A stretch of DNA of 64,000 nt. Origin: Natrialba swarupiae. GTDB taxonomy: Archaea > Halobacteriota > Halobacteria > Halobacteriales > Natrialbaceae. A program made the position numbers and the translations under genes. The notes under the pieces are model-generated. The model was not told where the DNA came from. It was given only the letters and a program-made list of their open reading frames with translations, and did not search any database. The DNA is taken from the NCBI RefSeq assembly GCF_008245225.1, contig NZ_VTAW01000003.1:186001-250000 (forward strand). Direction: 5' to 3'. Within the stretch, counting starts at the first letter, position 1. Each line of letters opens with the position of its first letter. Positions 54,792-63,858 of the stretch are shown in pieces.

Positions 54792-55216
54792 CACGTCGGT
54801 AAGAACGGGCTGTTCGTCGTTCAGTCAACGGTCGTCGATGCGATTTTACAGACGACCTAATTGACACCAGTGGAACAACGACACGGACTGCGACAGTTGT
54901 CGTCGCGTGCGGTTGCAGGGGAGTAGCCGTCACGTACTGTAATCGGTGGCCACGTGACCACTGTCACGACGAACGGGCCCGATCGATCGTGGCCGATCGG
55001 GCGACTGGTTGACGACAGGTGAGGTGACCTCCGTTCGCGACACCTCGTTGAGCGACGATCGGCCTCCCCCGCAGGGTCGCCCCGAATGGCATGACATCGA
55101 TCGTGGGAACGTCGAATGGGGAGACTCTCACTGACTGTTCCGTAGACGACCCATCTACTACCAGTTTGTGGCAGCTATTCAAAACGACTGTGGCGAAAAT
55201 TATTTCCGGTAGTTAC
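54792..55216. other. intergenic region between convergent genes, nothing recognised
   Basis: A gap between the ends of the convergent xacE and binding-protein genes. There is no ORF of the expected acidic composition and no repeat-family copy. Short AT-rich bits (GATTTTACAG near 54842, AAAATTATTTCC near 55195) are the only contrast. Confidence 0.5.
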
Positions 55217-57034
55217 CTACTCCGGAGAGAGACCGTGCTCGAGGAGGTAGTGGGTGATCCGGTTCGAGGTGAGCCAGGCGTCGGAGTCGAGGTCGAAGTT
55301 CCACTCGCCGGCGTTGACCCAGTAGTGTTCGCTCCACGGATGGATCACGGCGGCCGGGAGCAACTGGTTGTGCATCCAGGCGAGGTCGGTCGCGTGATCC
55401 ATCGCCTCCTCGTCGCTCTGTGCCGTTGCGAGCCCGTCGAGCGCGTCGGGGATATCGATCTCGACCGTATCACCGTCCGGGTTGCCGACTTCGGGGACCT
55501 CGACGACCTCGTCGAAGAGGGTTCGCTCGGTGAGAACCCCTCGATCTGGGTTGTACATCTCCTCGTAGATGTCGGCGTGGGCGTGGTACTGCCGTGCCAT
55601 CCCGTAGTCCAGGTGGACGGTCAGGTCGAAGTCCAGATCGGGTTCGACTTCCGACTGCCAGGTCGGCATCTCGTCGAGGAAGTAATCGACGTCGATGCCG
55701 AACTCGGCGAGATTGTTGAAGATCATCTCCGACTGCGTGTCGAACCAGTCGCCGACCGGGAAGTTGAGCGTCCACAGGTCGCCGTCCGGCGTGTGCCACT
55801 CGTCGTCTTCGAGGGTAAAGCCGACGTCTTCGAGCAGCACCTGGGCGGTGTCGGTGTCCTCCGGCGCGTAGTTTGGCATCGCATCGAGGACGTCGTCGTG
55901 GACGAAGTGTTCGGCGTACCCGTAGTCGATCCCGGTGGAGTACGTGTCGACCGGCGTTCCCGGGGAGGCGACGTCGACGAGGGTCGGCATGTCGACGGCG
56001 TAGGCGATGGCCTGACGGACCTCCGGATAGTCGCGGATGTACTCGTCGTCCCTGCCGAAGATGATCGCCAACGACTGTCCCGAGAACGACACCGGCGGTT
56101 CGTCGTATTTGTCCGGGAGGTCCTCGATGGTCGGATCGTTGTGTTCCCAGTCGACCTCCCCGGCGTGGAGACCCTCTTCGCCTTCGTACTCCCCGTGGCG
56201 AAGGTAAAAGTTCCAGTCCTGAGCGATCGGATGGTGCGGATTCGGAATCTGATCCGCGAACTCTTCGTTCGCCTCGACGAAGGCGAACGGTCCGGAGAAC
56301 AGGGCCTCGTTCCAGCTGGGTTCGAACCCGATGACGTCCTCCTGTATTGCTTCGCGTTCTTCCTCCGAGTCCGCATCCTCGAACTCCTCGATGAACCGGC
56401 CGTACTGTGCCTCGGAAACGTCGAGCAGTGCCTCGATCCACTGGTTGAGCCACAGCTCTTCCTCGAGGTCGGTGTACTCGTCACGGGGCTCGATTTCGAA
56501 CGCGTAGTCGCCGTCGGTTCGAATGCCGGTGTCGGGATCGACGTACTCTTGGATCCCCATCTGCATATATCCCTCCAGTCTGAGCGCCGTTACGAAGTCG
56601 GCAGCCGTTACCGGGGTGCCGTCGGACCAGCCGTACTCGTCGCTGATTTCGACTCGCGTGTGGAGGTCGTCGTCGATTTCCCAGTTCTCCGCGACGCGGG
56701 GGATAAACTCACCTTCTCCCGTGTGGAAGATCGTGAGATACTCGAACAAGGTTTCCTGTGCGTCTCCCGGGTTCCACGCGTGGTGGTACGGGTTGAAGAT
56801 GTGCTCGTCGTCGAACGGGTTGACGGCTCCGGAGGGAACCACCTGATTCATCTCGTCGTCGTAGTTCTCCGGGTAGTCGACCTCGACTTCGTCGTGGTCC
56901 CCACCGAGCAGATCGTCTGCGTCTCCGTTTTCGTCTCCGGAACAACCTGCGAGTGCCGTTGCACCTGCCACACCGGTCAGCGCCAGTACCCGTCGTCGCG
57001 ACAGGTAGTCATGGCGGTATCTCCTTGCTGGCAT
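55217..57034 (-). CDS. oligopeptide/oligosaccharide-type ABC substrate-binding lipoprotein (family 5)
   Basis: A 605-residue binding protein (SBP family 5, DppA/OppA type). SRRRVLALTGVAGATALAGC is a Tat signal with lipobox. The mature part shows NPYHHAWNPGDAQETLFEYL and YGWSDGTPVTAADFVTAL, a hallmark of family 5. Relatives bind peptides or, in sugar islands, xylo-oligosaccharides and aldouronic acids. The nearby dppDF-type ATPases and the alpha-glucuronidase suggest a glucuronoxylan fragment as ligand, which is inference. Its TATA box CATTTATAATGG is near 57055-57066. Confidence 0.9.
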   Translation of the reverse strand: MPARRYRHDYLSRRRVLALTGVAGATALAGCSGDENGDADDLLGGDHDEVEVDYPENYDDEMNQVVPSGAVNPFDDEHIFNPYHHAWNPGDAQETLFEYLTIFHTGEGEFIPRVAENWEIDDDLHTRVEISDEYGWSDGTPVTAADFVTALRLEGYMQMGIQEYVDPDTGIRTDGDYAFEIEPRDEYTDLEEELWLNQWIEALLDVSEAQYGRFIEEFEDADSEEEREAIQEDVIGFEPSWNEALFSGPFAFVEANEEFADQIPNPHHPIAQDWNFYLRHGEYEGEEGLHAGEVDWEHNDPTIEDLPDKYDEPPVSFSGQSLAIIFGRDDEYIRDYPEVRQAIAYAVDMPTLVDVASPGTPVDTYSTGIDYGYAEHFVHDDVLDAMPNYAPEDTDTAQVLLEDVGFTLEDDEWHTPDGDLWTLNFPVGDWFDTQSEMIFNNLAEFGIDVDYFLDEMPTWQSEVEPDLDFDLTVHLDYGMARQYHAHADIYEEMYNPDRGVLTERTLFDEVVEVPEVGNPDGDTVEIDIPDALDGLATAQSDEEAMDHATDLAWMHNQLLPAAVIHPWSEHYWVNAGEWNFDLDSDAWLTSNRITHYLLEHGLSPE

Positions 57035-57164
57035 CGGCTAAATATGTACAATAGTCCATTATAAATGTTTCGAGGTACCACCCCTCATGGTGTCGCCCGT
57101 CTCGAGAGTCCGGTCGTCGGTACATTCGTGACCGAGCGGCTCCCGGCCGTCGTCCCCATCTCGT

Positions 57165-57244
57165 ACAGTTTACTGTCCGTCGGTACCGCCGCGCTCGGGA
57201 CCCGTTCTCCAGGCGCGGCGGTACACAGGGACAACAATCCGTAT
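57165..57244. repeat. palindromic 3' repeat, copy 7 (80 bp)
   Basis: Ends ACAGTTTACTGTCC (57165-57178) and GGGACAACAATCCGT (57228-57242) are imperfectly inverted. Inside, TACCGCCGCG (57184-57193) pairs perfectly with CGCGGCGGTA (57214-57223). The loop contains CGGGACCCGTTCTCC (57196-57210), identical in copy 8. It lies about 50 bases after the xylose dehydrogenase stop. Confidence 0.75.
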
Positions 57245-57292
57245 CAGATACCGATCGGGAACCAATCGGGTGTACTCACCGATGATGGGATC

Positions 57293-58384
57293 TCAGCGGT
57301 CAGCATCGACGGAAACCGTCCGGCCCCGTTCGGCTGCGTCGTAGATCGCCTCGAGCGTTCGCATATCGACGAGACCGTGTTGTGGATCCGCGTACGGCTC
57401 TCGCCCGGAGAGGACGCAATCGGCAAAGTAGTCGAACTCCTCTTCCATCTGGTTGACCTGCGGGGTCTCGATGTCGACCGTCGCCTCCCCGACACTGACG
57501 CTGAGGCTGCTCTCCATGTGAAAGGCGGGCTCGATCGTGATCGACCCCTCGGTTCCGACGATCCGCAGGAAACTCTCGAGTTGGGAGTGTTGGCTGGCCG
57601 TACACGCCGCGTAAATACCGCCTTCGTAGGAGACGGTGAACGCGGCGACTTCGTCCGGCACGTCCTCGAAGTACTCGTGGGTCGAGTCCATCGTCGACTG
57701 GACGGCGACCGGATCGCGGTCGAGAACGAATCGGCTCGTGTTGATCGGATAAATTCCGAGATCGGAGACGCTCGCACCGTAGCCGACGAGGTCGCTGTCG
57801 AGTCGCCACTGGTCCGGCCCCCAGTCGACGATCGACTGGGACATCGTGCCGTGGACGGAAACTGGGTCGCCGATCGCACCCGATCGGACCAGCTCCCGCG
57901 CACGTCTGACGGCCGGTTCGGTGTGCATTCGATAGGCGATCATCGCCGGTGCGTCGGCGTCCTCGCAGGCGTCGGCGACCGCTTCGGCCCGCTCGAGGGT
58001 GGCCTCCATCGGTTTCTCACAGAGGATCGCCTTCCCCTGGGACGTCGCCGTCTCGACGAACTCGAGGTGGCGAGCGTTGGGCGTACAGACGTAGACGGCG
58101 TCGTAGGTATCGCTCGCGACGCCGTCGTGAAACTCCTCGTAGGTGAGCCCGGCCTCGACCGATTCGTGCTCGTCGGCGACCGACTCCGCCTTCCCGCTCG
58201 AGCCGCTGACGACAGCCGTCGTCTCACAGAACGTCGAGTCCTCGATCGCCGGCATCGCCTCGTCGACGGTCCACCAGCCGAGCCCGATCAGGGCGAACCG
58301 GACGGGTCCGGCGTCCGTCGGCGATTCCTGCCAGTCGCTGCGCGTAAACGATTCCAGGTAGTTTCGGAGGTCATCCGATTCCAT
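57293..58384 (-). CDS. xacA: D-xylose dehydrogenase (Gfo/Idh/MocA family)
   Basis: A 363-residue oxidoreductase from ATG 58384 (MESDDLRNYLESFTRSDW); the open frame upstream contains the promoter. RFALIGLGWWTVDEAMPAIE is the NAD(P) motif and ILCEKPMEATLE the EKP motif of the family; ASVSDLGIYPIN contains the catalytic G-x-x-x-D-x-G-x-Y-like segment. The haloarchaeal xylose dehydrogenase of the Xac pathway has this fold and length. It oxidises xylose to xylonolactone, making the acid that the xacD dehydratase uses. Glucose-fructose type activity is an alternative. Confidence 0.85.
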   Translation of the reverse strand: MESDDLRNYLESFTRSDWQESPTDAGPVRFALIGLGWWTVDEAMPAIEDSTFCETTAVVSGSSGKAESVADEHESVEAGLTYEEFHDGVASDTYDAVYVCTPNARHLEFVETATSQGKAILCEKPMEATLERAEAVADACEDADAPAMIAYRMHTEPAVRRARELVRSGAIGDPVSVHGTMSQSIVDWGPDQWRLDSDLVGYGASVSDLGIYPINTSRFVLDRDPVAVQSTMDSTHEYFEDVPDEVAAFTVSYEGGIYAACTASQHSQLESFLRIVGTEGSITIEPAFHMESSLSVSVGEATVDIETPQVNQMEEEFDYFADCVLSGREPYADPQHGLVDMRTLEAIYDAAERGRTVSVDADR

Positions 58385-58404
58385 GTCGATTCGTTTCGAA
58401 CGAG

Positions 58405-58415
58405 GTATAATAAAT
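58405..58415 (-). promoter_or_regulatory. TATA box of xacA
   Basis: Coding-strand TTATTATACCT, centred about 26 bases before the ATG. It shares TATACCT with the xacD and xacF promoters. Confidence 0.6.
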
Positions 58416-58620
58416 CGTCCCGGTACGTCTTGCTTTGACAGTCTGTCGTCGGGAACACGCCGGCCTCCAGTCGAGCCGGCAAACGCGACGGTCGACCGAT
58501 GGAATGATATATATGATGCAAGCGCAAACGTGATATGCAATGTCATGTGGCTTTGGTGCGTGGAATCCGAACGCCAACGGCTCCGGCGGACCGAACGAGT
58601 TGGGGGGATGGTGAACGAAG

Positions 58621-59682
58621 ATGGCAAATAACGTCGTAAATACACGCGAGTCGACCAGCCGATCCGCGAACGATCCGATCCTTACGGTCCGAAACGCCAG
58701 CGTCCGGTTCGAAATGGATAAGGGCGTCTCGAAGGTCCTGAACGACGTCACGATCGACATCGAGCGCGGCGAGACGCTCGGCGTCGTCGGCGAGAGCGGC
58801 AGCGGAAAGTCGATGTTCGCCGACGCTCTCCTCGACGCCGTCGTCGATCCCGGTATTCTGACCGGCGAAATCACGTACTACCCCAAAGAGGGCGACCCGA
58901 TCAACGTCCTCGACCTCGAGCCGTGGGAGCTTCGCGAGGTCCGCTGGGAGCACATCTCGATGGTGTTCCAGGGTGCAATGAGCGCGTTCAACCCGACGAT
59001 GACGATCGGGGAACACTTCGAGGAGACCCTCGACGCACACAACTGGGACAAAGTGGAGGGGCTCGAGCGTGCCAAACAGCTGTTCTCCGATCTCCACCTC
59101 GACCCCGAGCGGATGCTCTCGTCGTTTCCCCACGAACTGAGCGGCGGACAGAAACAGCGCGCGCTGATCGCGTTGAGCCTGATTCTCGAGCCGGAGGTGC
59201 TCGTGATGGACGAGCCGACCGCGGCGCTCGATCTGTTGATGCAACGGTCGATCCTCAACCTGCTGTACGACATCCGGGACAAGTACGACCTCACGCTCGT
59301 GTTCATCAGCCACGACCTGCCGATCGTCTCCGGATTCGCCGACCGCCTCGCGGTTCTCTACGCCTTCGAGTTCGTCGAAGTCGGGGAAGCGAACGAGATC
59401 CTCGGCGACGCATCACACCCATACACGCGTGCACTGTTGAAGTCGACCCCGAATCTCGAGATCTCACTCGAGGAGATGCGGCCGATCGAGGGCGAGAGTC
59501 CCGACCCGGTCAGCCACCCGAGGGGGTGTTCGTATCACCCTCGCTGTCCGCTCGGCGACGATCGCTGTACGGTGGACGACCCCGAGTTCAGCGAGGTCAG
59601 TGCCAGCCACGAAGTCCGCTGTCACTACTGGGAGCGGGCGGACGAAGCGGTCCCGCTCGCGTTCGGAGGTGACGATCGATGA
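58621..59682 (+). CDS. dipeptide/oligopeptide-type ABC transporter ATPase (DppD-like)
   Basis: A 353-residue ATPase with Walker A GESGSGKS, Q-loop FQGAMSAFNPTMTIGEH, signature LSGGQKQRALIALS, Walker B VLVMDEPTAALD and SHDLP. The C-terminal oligopeptide-type domain ends with YHPRCPLGDDRC, whose cysteines resemble the Fe-S-like site of DppD/OppD proteins. It overlaps the next ATPase by 4 bases. Divergent from xacA; GATATATATGATG near 58505-58517 may be its promoter. Confidence 0.93.
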   Translation: MANNVVNTRESTSRSANDPILTVRNASVRFEMDKGVSKVLNDVTIDIERGETLGVVGESGSGKSMFADALLDAVVDPGILTGEITYYPKEGDPINVLDLEPWELREVRWEHISMVFQGAMSAFNPTMTIGEHFEETLDAHNWDKVEGLERAKQLFSDLHLDPERMLSSFPHELSGGQKQRALIALSLILEPEVLVMDEPTAALDLLMQRSILNLLYDIRDKYDLTLVFISHDLPIVSGFADRLAVLYAFEFVEVGEANEILGDASHPYTRALLKSTPNLEISLEEMRPIEGESPDPVSHPRGCSYHPRCPLGDDRCTVDDPEFSEVSASHEVRCHYWERADEAVPLAFGGDDR

Positions 59683-60848
59683 CGTCCCGTGACGAGCCGG
59701 TGATCTCGATTCGCGACCTCGAGGTGCACTTCGAGGACAACTCGATGACGAGTTCGATGGCACCGTCGTGGCTCGGCGACCGTCTCGGGTTGACCGAAGA
59801 TCCGCCCGTCCGGGCCGTCGACGACGTCGACCTCGACCTCGGCGAGAACGACGTGCTCGCACTGGTCGGCGAGAGCGGCTGCGGGAAGACCACGCTCGGG
59901 AAGACGATGGTCGGCCTCACCCGCCCGACAGGTGGCTCGGTAGAATATCGCGGCCACGACATCTGGGAGGTACGCGAGGGAGAGGACGACGACATCACGT
60001 TCGAGGAGATCCGCCGATCCCTCCAGATCATCCATCAGGACCCCGGCTCCGCGCTCAACCCCTACCGGACGGTCCTCGAGAACCTGGCAGTGCCGCTGAA
60101 ACGGTGGCATCCCCACCTCGATTACGCCCAGCGCCGAGCACGCATCCTCAAGATGCTAAAGCGGACGGGGATCAGCCCGCCGGAGGATTACTCCCAGCGG
60201 TACGTCCACCAGCTCTCCGGGGGCGAACAACAGCGGGTCGCGCTCATCCGCGCGTTGCTCGTCGAACCCGAGGTCATCCTCGCCGACGAGGCGGTCAGTG
60301 CCCTCGACGTCTCGCTTCGAATCGGCGTGATGGATCTCTTCCTCGAGATGCAGGAGCTGTTCGACACCTCCTTCGTGTTCATCAGCCACGACCTCGCGAA
60401 CGCCCGCTACCTGGCCGGAAAATCTGGCGGGAAGATCGCCGTCATGTACCTCGGCGAGGTCGTCGAGATCGGCACGGCAGACGAGATCATCAACGACCCA
60501 CAACATCCCTACACCAAGGTGTTACAGTGGGCGACGCCGAAACTCGACCCCGAGCAGGCTGCCCAGGCGATGCGCGAGTCGCCGCCGGTGCGAAAGATCG
60601 ACATTCCCGATGCGACCAACCCGCCGTCTGGCTGTCGGTTCCACACCCGCTGTCCGGAGGCACGAGAGGCCTGCCGGGCCCAGTCGCCCGACCTCTACGA
60701 GAGCGACGGCGAGGAGTACCACCGCACGAAGTGTTTCCGCGAGGTCGACGACCACGAGTACTGGCACAGCGAGGAGGTCACGGACGAAGAGACCTACGGG
60801 GGGACATCCCCCGAAGAACCGCCGAACGCCGACGAAGCCTCTTCCTGA
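59679..60848 (+). CDS. dipeptide/oligopeptide-type ABC transporter ATPase (DppF-like)
   Basis: A 389-residue ATPase, partner of the preceding one. A Shine-Dalgarno sequence GGAGGTGA (59665-59672) precedes its ATG, which overlaps the upstream stop (ATGA). Walker A GESGCGKTT, Q-loop HQDPGSALNPYRTVLEN, signature LSGGEQQRVALIRA, Walker B VILADEAVSALD and SHDLANARYLAGK are present; CRFHTRCPEAREAC forms the Cys motif of the C-terminal domain. No permease genes accompany the pair in this window. Confidence 0.93.
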   Translation: MTSRDEPVISIRDLEVHFEDNSMTSSMAPSWLGDRLGLTEDPPVRAVDDVDLDLGENDVLALVGESGCGKTTLGKTMVGLTRPTGGSVEYRGHDIWEVREGEDDDITFEEIRRSLQIIHQDPGSALNPYRTVLENLAVPLKRWHPHLDYAQRRARILKMLKRTGISPPEDYSQRYVHQLSGGEQQRVALIRALLVEPEVILADEAVSALDVSLRIGVMDLFLEMQELFDTSFVFISHDLANARYLAGKSGGKIAVMYLGEVVEIGTADEIINDPQHPYTKVLQWATPKLDPEQAAQAMRESPPVRKIDIPDATNPPSGCRFHTRCPEAREACRAQSPDLYESDGEEYHRTKCFREVDDHEYWHSEEVTDEETYGGTSPEEPPNADEASS

Positions 60849-60917
60849 TCGGTCAGCACACGGCCGCTCTTCTGAACTCGAGTGCCACACCGTTCTCCCG
60901 GCGAGGACGCCGGTCCG

Positions 60918-61139
60918 TCAGAACGGTTGCCACCCGGAGAACATCGCGAGAAGCGTTCCGATCAGCGTAATCGAGAGCACGATCAGGCTCACCTGGCCGA
61001 TCACGTACGACGGCGTCCCCTGCTCGAGGTGAAGAAACGACCAGCCGAGCAACAACAGGAGGACGACCGACATGGTAAACAGCCCGATCCAGATCTGGTG
61101 ACTGAAACTTGACGGCCGAGACGACGGACGGTTCGGCAT
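60918..61139 (-). CDS. small membrane protein (73 residues)
   Basis: A 73-residue protein from ATG 61139 (MPNRPSSRPSSFSHQ) with two hydrophobic helices, IGLFTMSVVLLLLLGWSFLHL and VIGQVSLIVLSITLIGTLLAMF. It is head-to-head with the small membrane gene at 61256. No family recognised. Confidence 0.55.
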   Translation of the reverse strand: MPNRPSSRPSSFSHQIWIGLFTMSVVLLLLLGWSFLHLEQGTPSYVIGQVSLIVLSITLIGTLLAMFSGWQPF

Positions 61140-61255
61140 CGGTACGCGTGGGTAGCGTTCCGGTACGGATAAACGTACGGGCGACGCGCCCACCGTCGAT
61201 CGCCGTTTGGGAGGAGACCGCATGATTGATATGCCGAGCGATCCACAGACAGCAT

Positions 61256-61522
61256 ATGATCGATACGTACATGGACCGACTCGAGCATCCGTACCTGTTC
61301 ACGCTCGTTCCCGTCGCCGGTCTCTTGTTCGTCCTCGGGGTGATCGTCGACCTGACCGGGGTCGCCGGGCCACGCTACACCGACTTCGTCGCGGGCTTTC
61401 TGGGGCTGTACGCGGTCGTCGCGCTGATTATTTGTGCCCTCGGATACGCCGCGCTGTACTCGATTTCGTTTACGACCGAAGCGCTTCGTCAGTGGCGAAT
61501 CGATCGCTCTGAACTGGATTGA
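61256..61522 (+). CDS. small two-helix membrane protein
   Basis: An 88-residue protein from ATG 61256 (or 83 from ATG 61271). Two hydrophobic segments, YLFTLVPVAGLLFVLGVIVDL and FLGLYAVVALIICALGYAALYSISF, are followed by a short charged tail. No family recognised. Its TGA stop (61520-61522) leads directly into a repeat copy. Confidence 0.6.
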   Translation: MIDTYMDRLEHPYLFTLVPVAGLLFVLGVIVDLTGVAGPRYTDFVAGFLGLYAVVALIICALGYAALYSISFTTEALRQWRIDRSELD

Positions 61523-61523
61523 G

Positions 61524-61601
61524 ACGGATCGCTGTACGTCAGCACCGCCACACCCGGGACCCGTTCTCCGTCTCCGGCCGTATACGGGGACAGCAATCCG
61601 T
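61524..61601. repeat. palindromic 3' repeat, copy 8 (78 bp)
   Basis: Ends ACGGATCGCTGT (61524-61535) and ACAGCAATCCGT (61590-61601) are inverted with one mismatch. The centre contains CGGGACCCGTTCTCC (61555-61569), identical to copy 7. It follows the TGA of the small membrane gene with one base between. Confidence 0.78.
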
Positions 61602-61690
61602 ATGAGACGACCACCGATTTCGACTCCACCGATCCGCCCCGATCGCCGCCGGTGGCGCGGAGACGAGACGTCCGCCAGAAGGACTTCCCG

Positions 61691-63766
61691 TTACCCCGCC
61701 GGAACCCGACCGTGTTCGTCGGGAATCTCCGATTTCTCGTAGAAGTACTCACAGAGCGTATCCCGCCAGCGTTTCGCCTGGAGCGCGTGTTCGTCGAAGC
61801 GTTCGGCGACGTGACGGTGACGCCGCTCGTCGACCTGCCCCTCGAGTGCGAGCCAGCGCTCGCGAAGCTCGTCGACGGCCGCGGCGCCCGCGTACAGGTC
61901 GTCGTAGAGTCGCTGGATCACCGTCGTTCCGTCCTCGAGTTCGTACTCCCAGGGGAGATGATGGAAAAACAGCAGCAACTCCTCGGGACAGGTCTCGGGG
62001 TCGTCGTAGAAGTCGGTCAACGGCTCGCGATACTGGGCGGCGTAGCCGCTTCCGTCGGTGGTTCGGTCGACGCCGATCCCGTCGGCGGTCGCTCCGTGGT
62101 ACTCCGGCCACTCCCAGGGGGCGGGGTCGTAGTGGTTCTCGAGGGTTTTCTCGCCGTTGTACATCATGTGCATCAGGCCGATGCCGCCGGTGTGGTAGTC
62201 GATACAGGCCTGCCAGGAGTCGAGCAGGATTTCGCTGACCGCGTCGACGACGGCCTCGTCGTGGCCGAACGTCTGGCGGACCCACTCGTCGGTGATTTCT
62301 TCAGTACTGAGGTCGGGGTTCCAGCAGAGTCGGCCGAAGCCATAGAGGTTCGACTGGAGGAGGTAGTTGCCGGTCCAGTTGGGATCTTCGCCGACGATGC
62401 CGACGCCGGCGATCCCCTGGCCATCGCGTTCGGTCAGTACGTCCTTGACGGGCGTCCCCTCACCGTCGGCGTGGGTGTCGAACCCCAGTACTTCTTTCCA
62501 CATCGGGACGTGGGAGGTGGGGTGGACGCCCTGGCCGGTGTACTCGCCGGTGATCTGGAGTTCACAGCCGAGGTCGGTTTCGGGCATCGCGCCGAACAGC
62601 GTCGAGACGGGCTCGCGCTGCTGAAAGTCGATGGGGCCGTTTTTGATCTGGACGGTGACCTTCTCGTGGAACTCGCCGTCGAGATGGGCGAACGCTTCGT
62701 AGGCCTGGACGGCGCGATCGTCGTGCTCGGAGTAGACGAACGCACGCCACCAGACGCGGCCGTCGTGGCCCTCGAAGGCTTCGCCGAGGACGTTCGCGCC
62801 TTCGGCGTGAGAGCGATCGTAGTCGTAGGGGCCGGGCTGGCCCTCGGAGTCGGCCTTGACGAGAAAGCCGCCGAAGTCGGGGACGATCTCGTAGATCTCG
62901 TCGACCTTGTCCTGCCACCACTGCTGGACCTCGGGGTCGTGTGGGTCGGCGGTGTCGAGGCCGCCCAGCCGGATCGGCGCGGCGTAGTTGATCGAGAGGT
63001 ACGTTCGAATGCCGTACCGGCGAAAGACCGATGCGAGCGCCTCGAGTTTCTCGAGGTTCTCCCGTTTCAGAAGTTGCCAGCCGGCGCGTTCGGCGACGGC
63101 GTCGTTGGCGGTCGAGCGCGGGGGGATGCCGGTGTTGACGTTGTTCGGGACGATGCCGTCGATGCCGACGGAGGCGAGCAGGCGGGCGTAGTCGAAATAG
63201 CGCTCCCGCAGGTCGGGTAGACGCTCCCAGTCGAAGATCGACTGACCCGCGTAGCCGCGCTCGACCGATCGACGGAACGGGTTGTCCCAGTGGTTCACGA
63301 TACGATTCGCGTTCGCGGGCTCTTCGCACACGTCGAGGTCGTCGATCGGTTCGCCCGTCGCGACGAGCCGGAGTAGATGGAAGGTCCCGTACACCAGCCC
63401 GCGGTCGCTCGAGGCCGTAAGCACCGTACACTCCTGGCCTTCCCACTCGACGGTCCGGAGCAGGAAGCCGCCGTCGGCGAGATCCCACGCCTCCTCGGGG
63501 TCGATCGTCTCGCTGATCGGTCGCATCTCCTCGGGGTGGCCGATCACCAGAAACGAGTCGACCGACCGCGGGGGGTGTTGCCAGAGGTGGGGTTCGCGAC
63601 CGAGCATCCCCTCGAGCCCTCGGCGAAGTTCGGCCCGAACGGCGCCGAGTTCGGGCGCGCCCTCGGAGACGTAGGCGTGGGAGAGCCGTTCCCGGTAGGC
63701 CGCACGCAACGTCTCCTCGACCCGGTCGTACCGGAGCCAACAGTCGTCGTATGTCGTCTCGACCAT
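61691..63766 (-). CDS. aguA: alpha-glucuronidase (GH67)
   Basis: A 691-residue family 67 glycoside hydrolase that removes 4-O-methyl-glucuronic acid from the non-reducing end of xylo-oligosaccharides. The family motifs with the catalytic carboxylates are E308 in DSEGQPGP, D380 in NGPIDFQQREP and E408 in TGEYTGQG, with spacing close to characterised enzymes. GAMPETDLGCELQ and SHVPMWKEVLGFDTHADG are further GH67 marks. There is no signal peptide, so it acts in the cytoplasm after import, in line with the adjacent transporter genes. Very few archaea encode it. Confidence 0.93.
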   Translation of the reverse strand: MVETTYDDCWLRYDRVEETLRAAYRERLSHAYVSEGAPELGAVRAELRRGLEGMLGREPHLWQHPPRSVDSFLVIGHPEEMRPISETIDPEEAWDLADGGFLLRTVEWEGQECTVLTASSDRGLVYGTFHLLRLVATGEPIDDLDVCEEPANANRIVNHWDNPFRRSVERGYAGQSIFDWERLPDLRERYFDYARLLASVGIDGIVPNNVNTGIPPRSTANDAVAERAGWQLLKRENLEKLEALASVFRRYGIRTYLSINYAAPIRLGGLDTADPHDPEVQQWWQDKVDEIYEIVPDFGGFLVKADSEGQPGPYDYDRSHAEGANVLGEAFEGHDGRVWWRAFVYSEHDDRAVQAYEAFAHLDGEFHEKVTVQIKNGPIDFQQREPVSTLFGAMPETDLGCELQITGEYTGQGVHPTSHVPMWKEVLGFDTHADGEGTPVKDVLTERDGQGIAGVGIVGEDPNWTGNYLLQSNLYGFGRLCWNPDLSTEEITDEWVRQTFGHDEAVVDAVSEILLDSWQACIDYHTGGIGLMHMMYNGEKTLENHYDPAPWEWPEYHGATADGIGVDRTTDGSGYAAQYREPLTDFYDDPETCPEELLLFFHHLPWEYELEDGTTVIQRLYDDLYAGAAAVDELRERWLALEGQVDERRHRHVAERFDEHALQAKRWRDTLCEYFYEKSEIPDEHGRVPAG

Positions 63767-63858
63767 TCGTACGGGGACGTGTGTGAGCAGGGGTAAAAGC
63801 GTTCCCGGTCGTCGAATCGCCGAAAAACGTTAAGCCGATTCGCTCGAGACGTGTTCGC

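Noticed and set aside
54964-55182. 72-codon minus frame between xacE and the binding protein gene
   Set aside because: No haloarchaeal composition, no family resemblance, and no promoter-like element in front of it.
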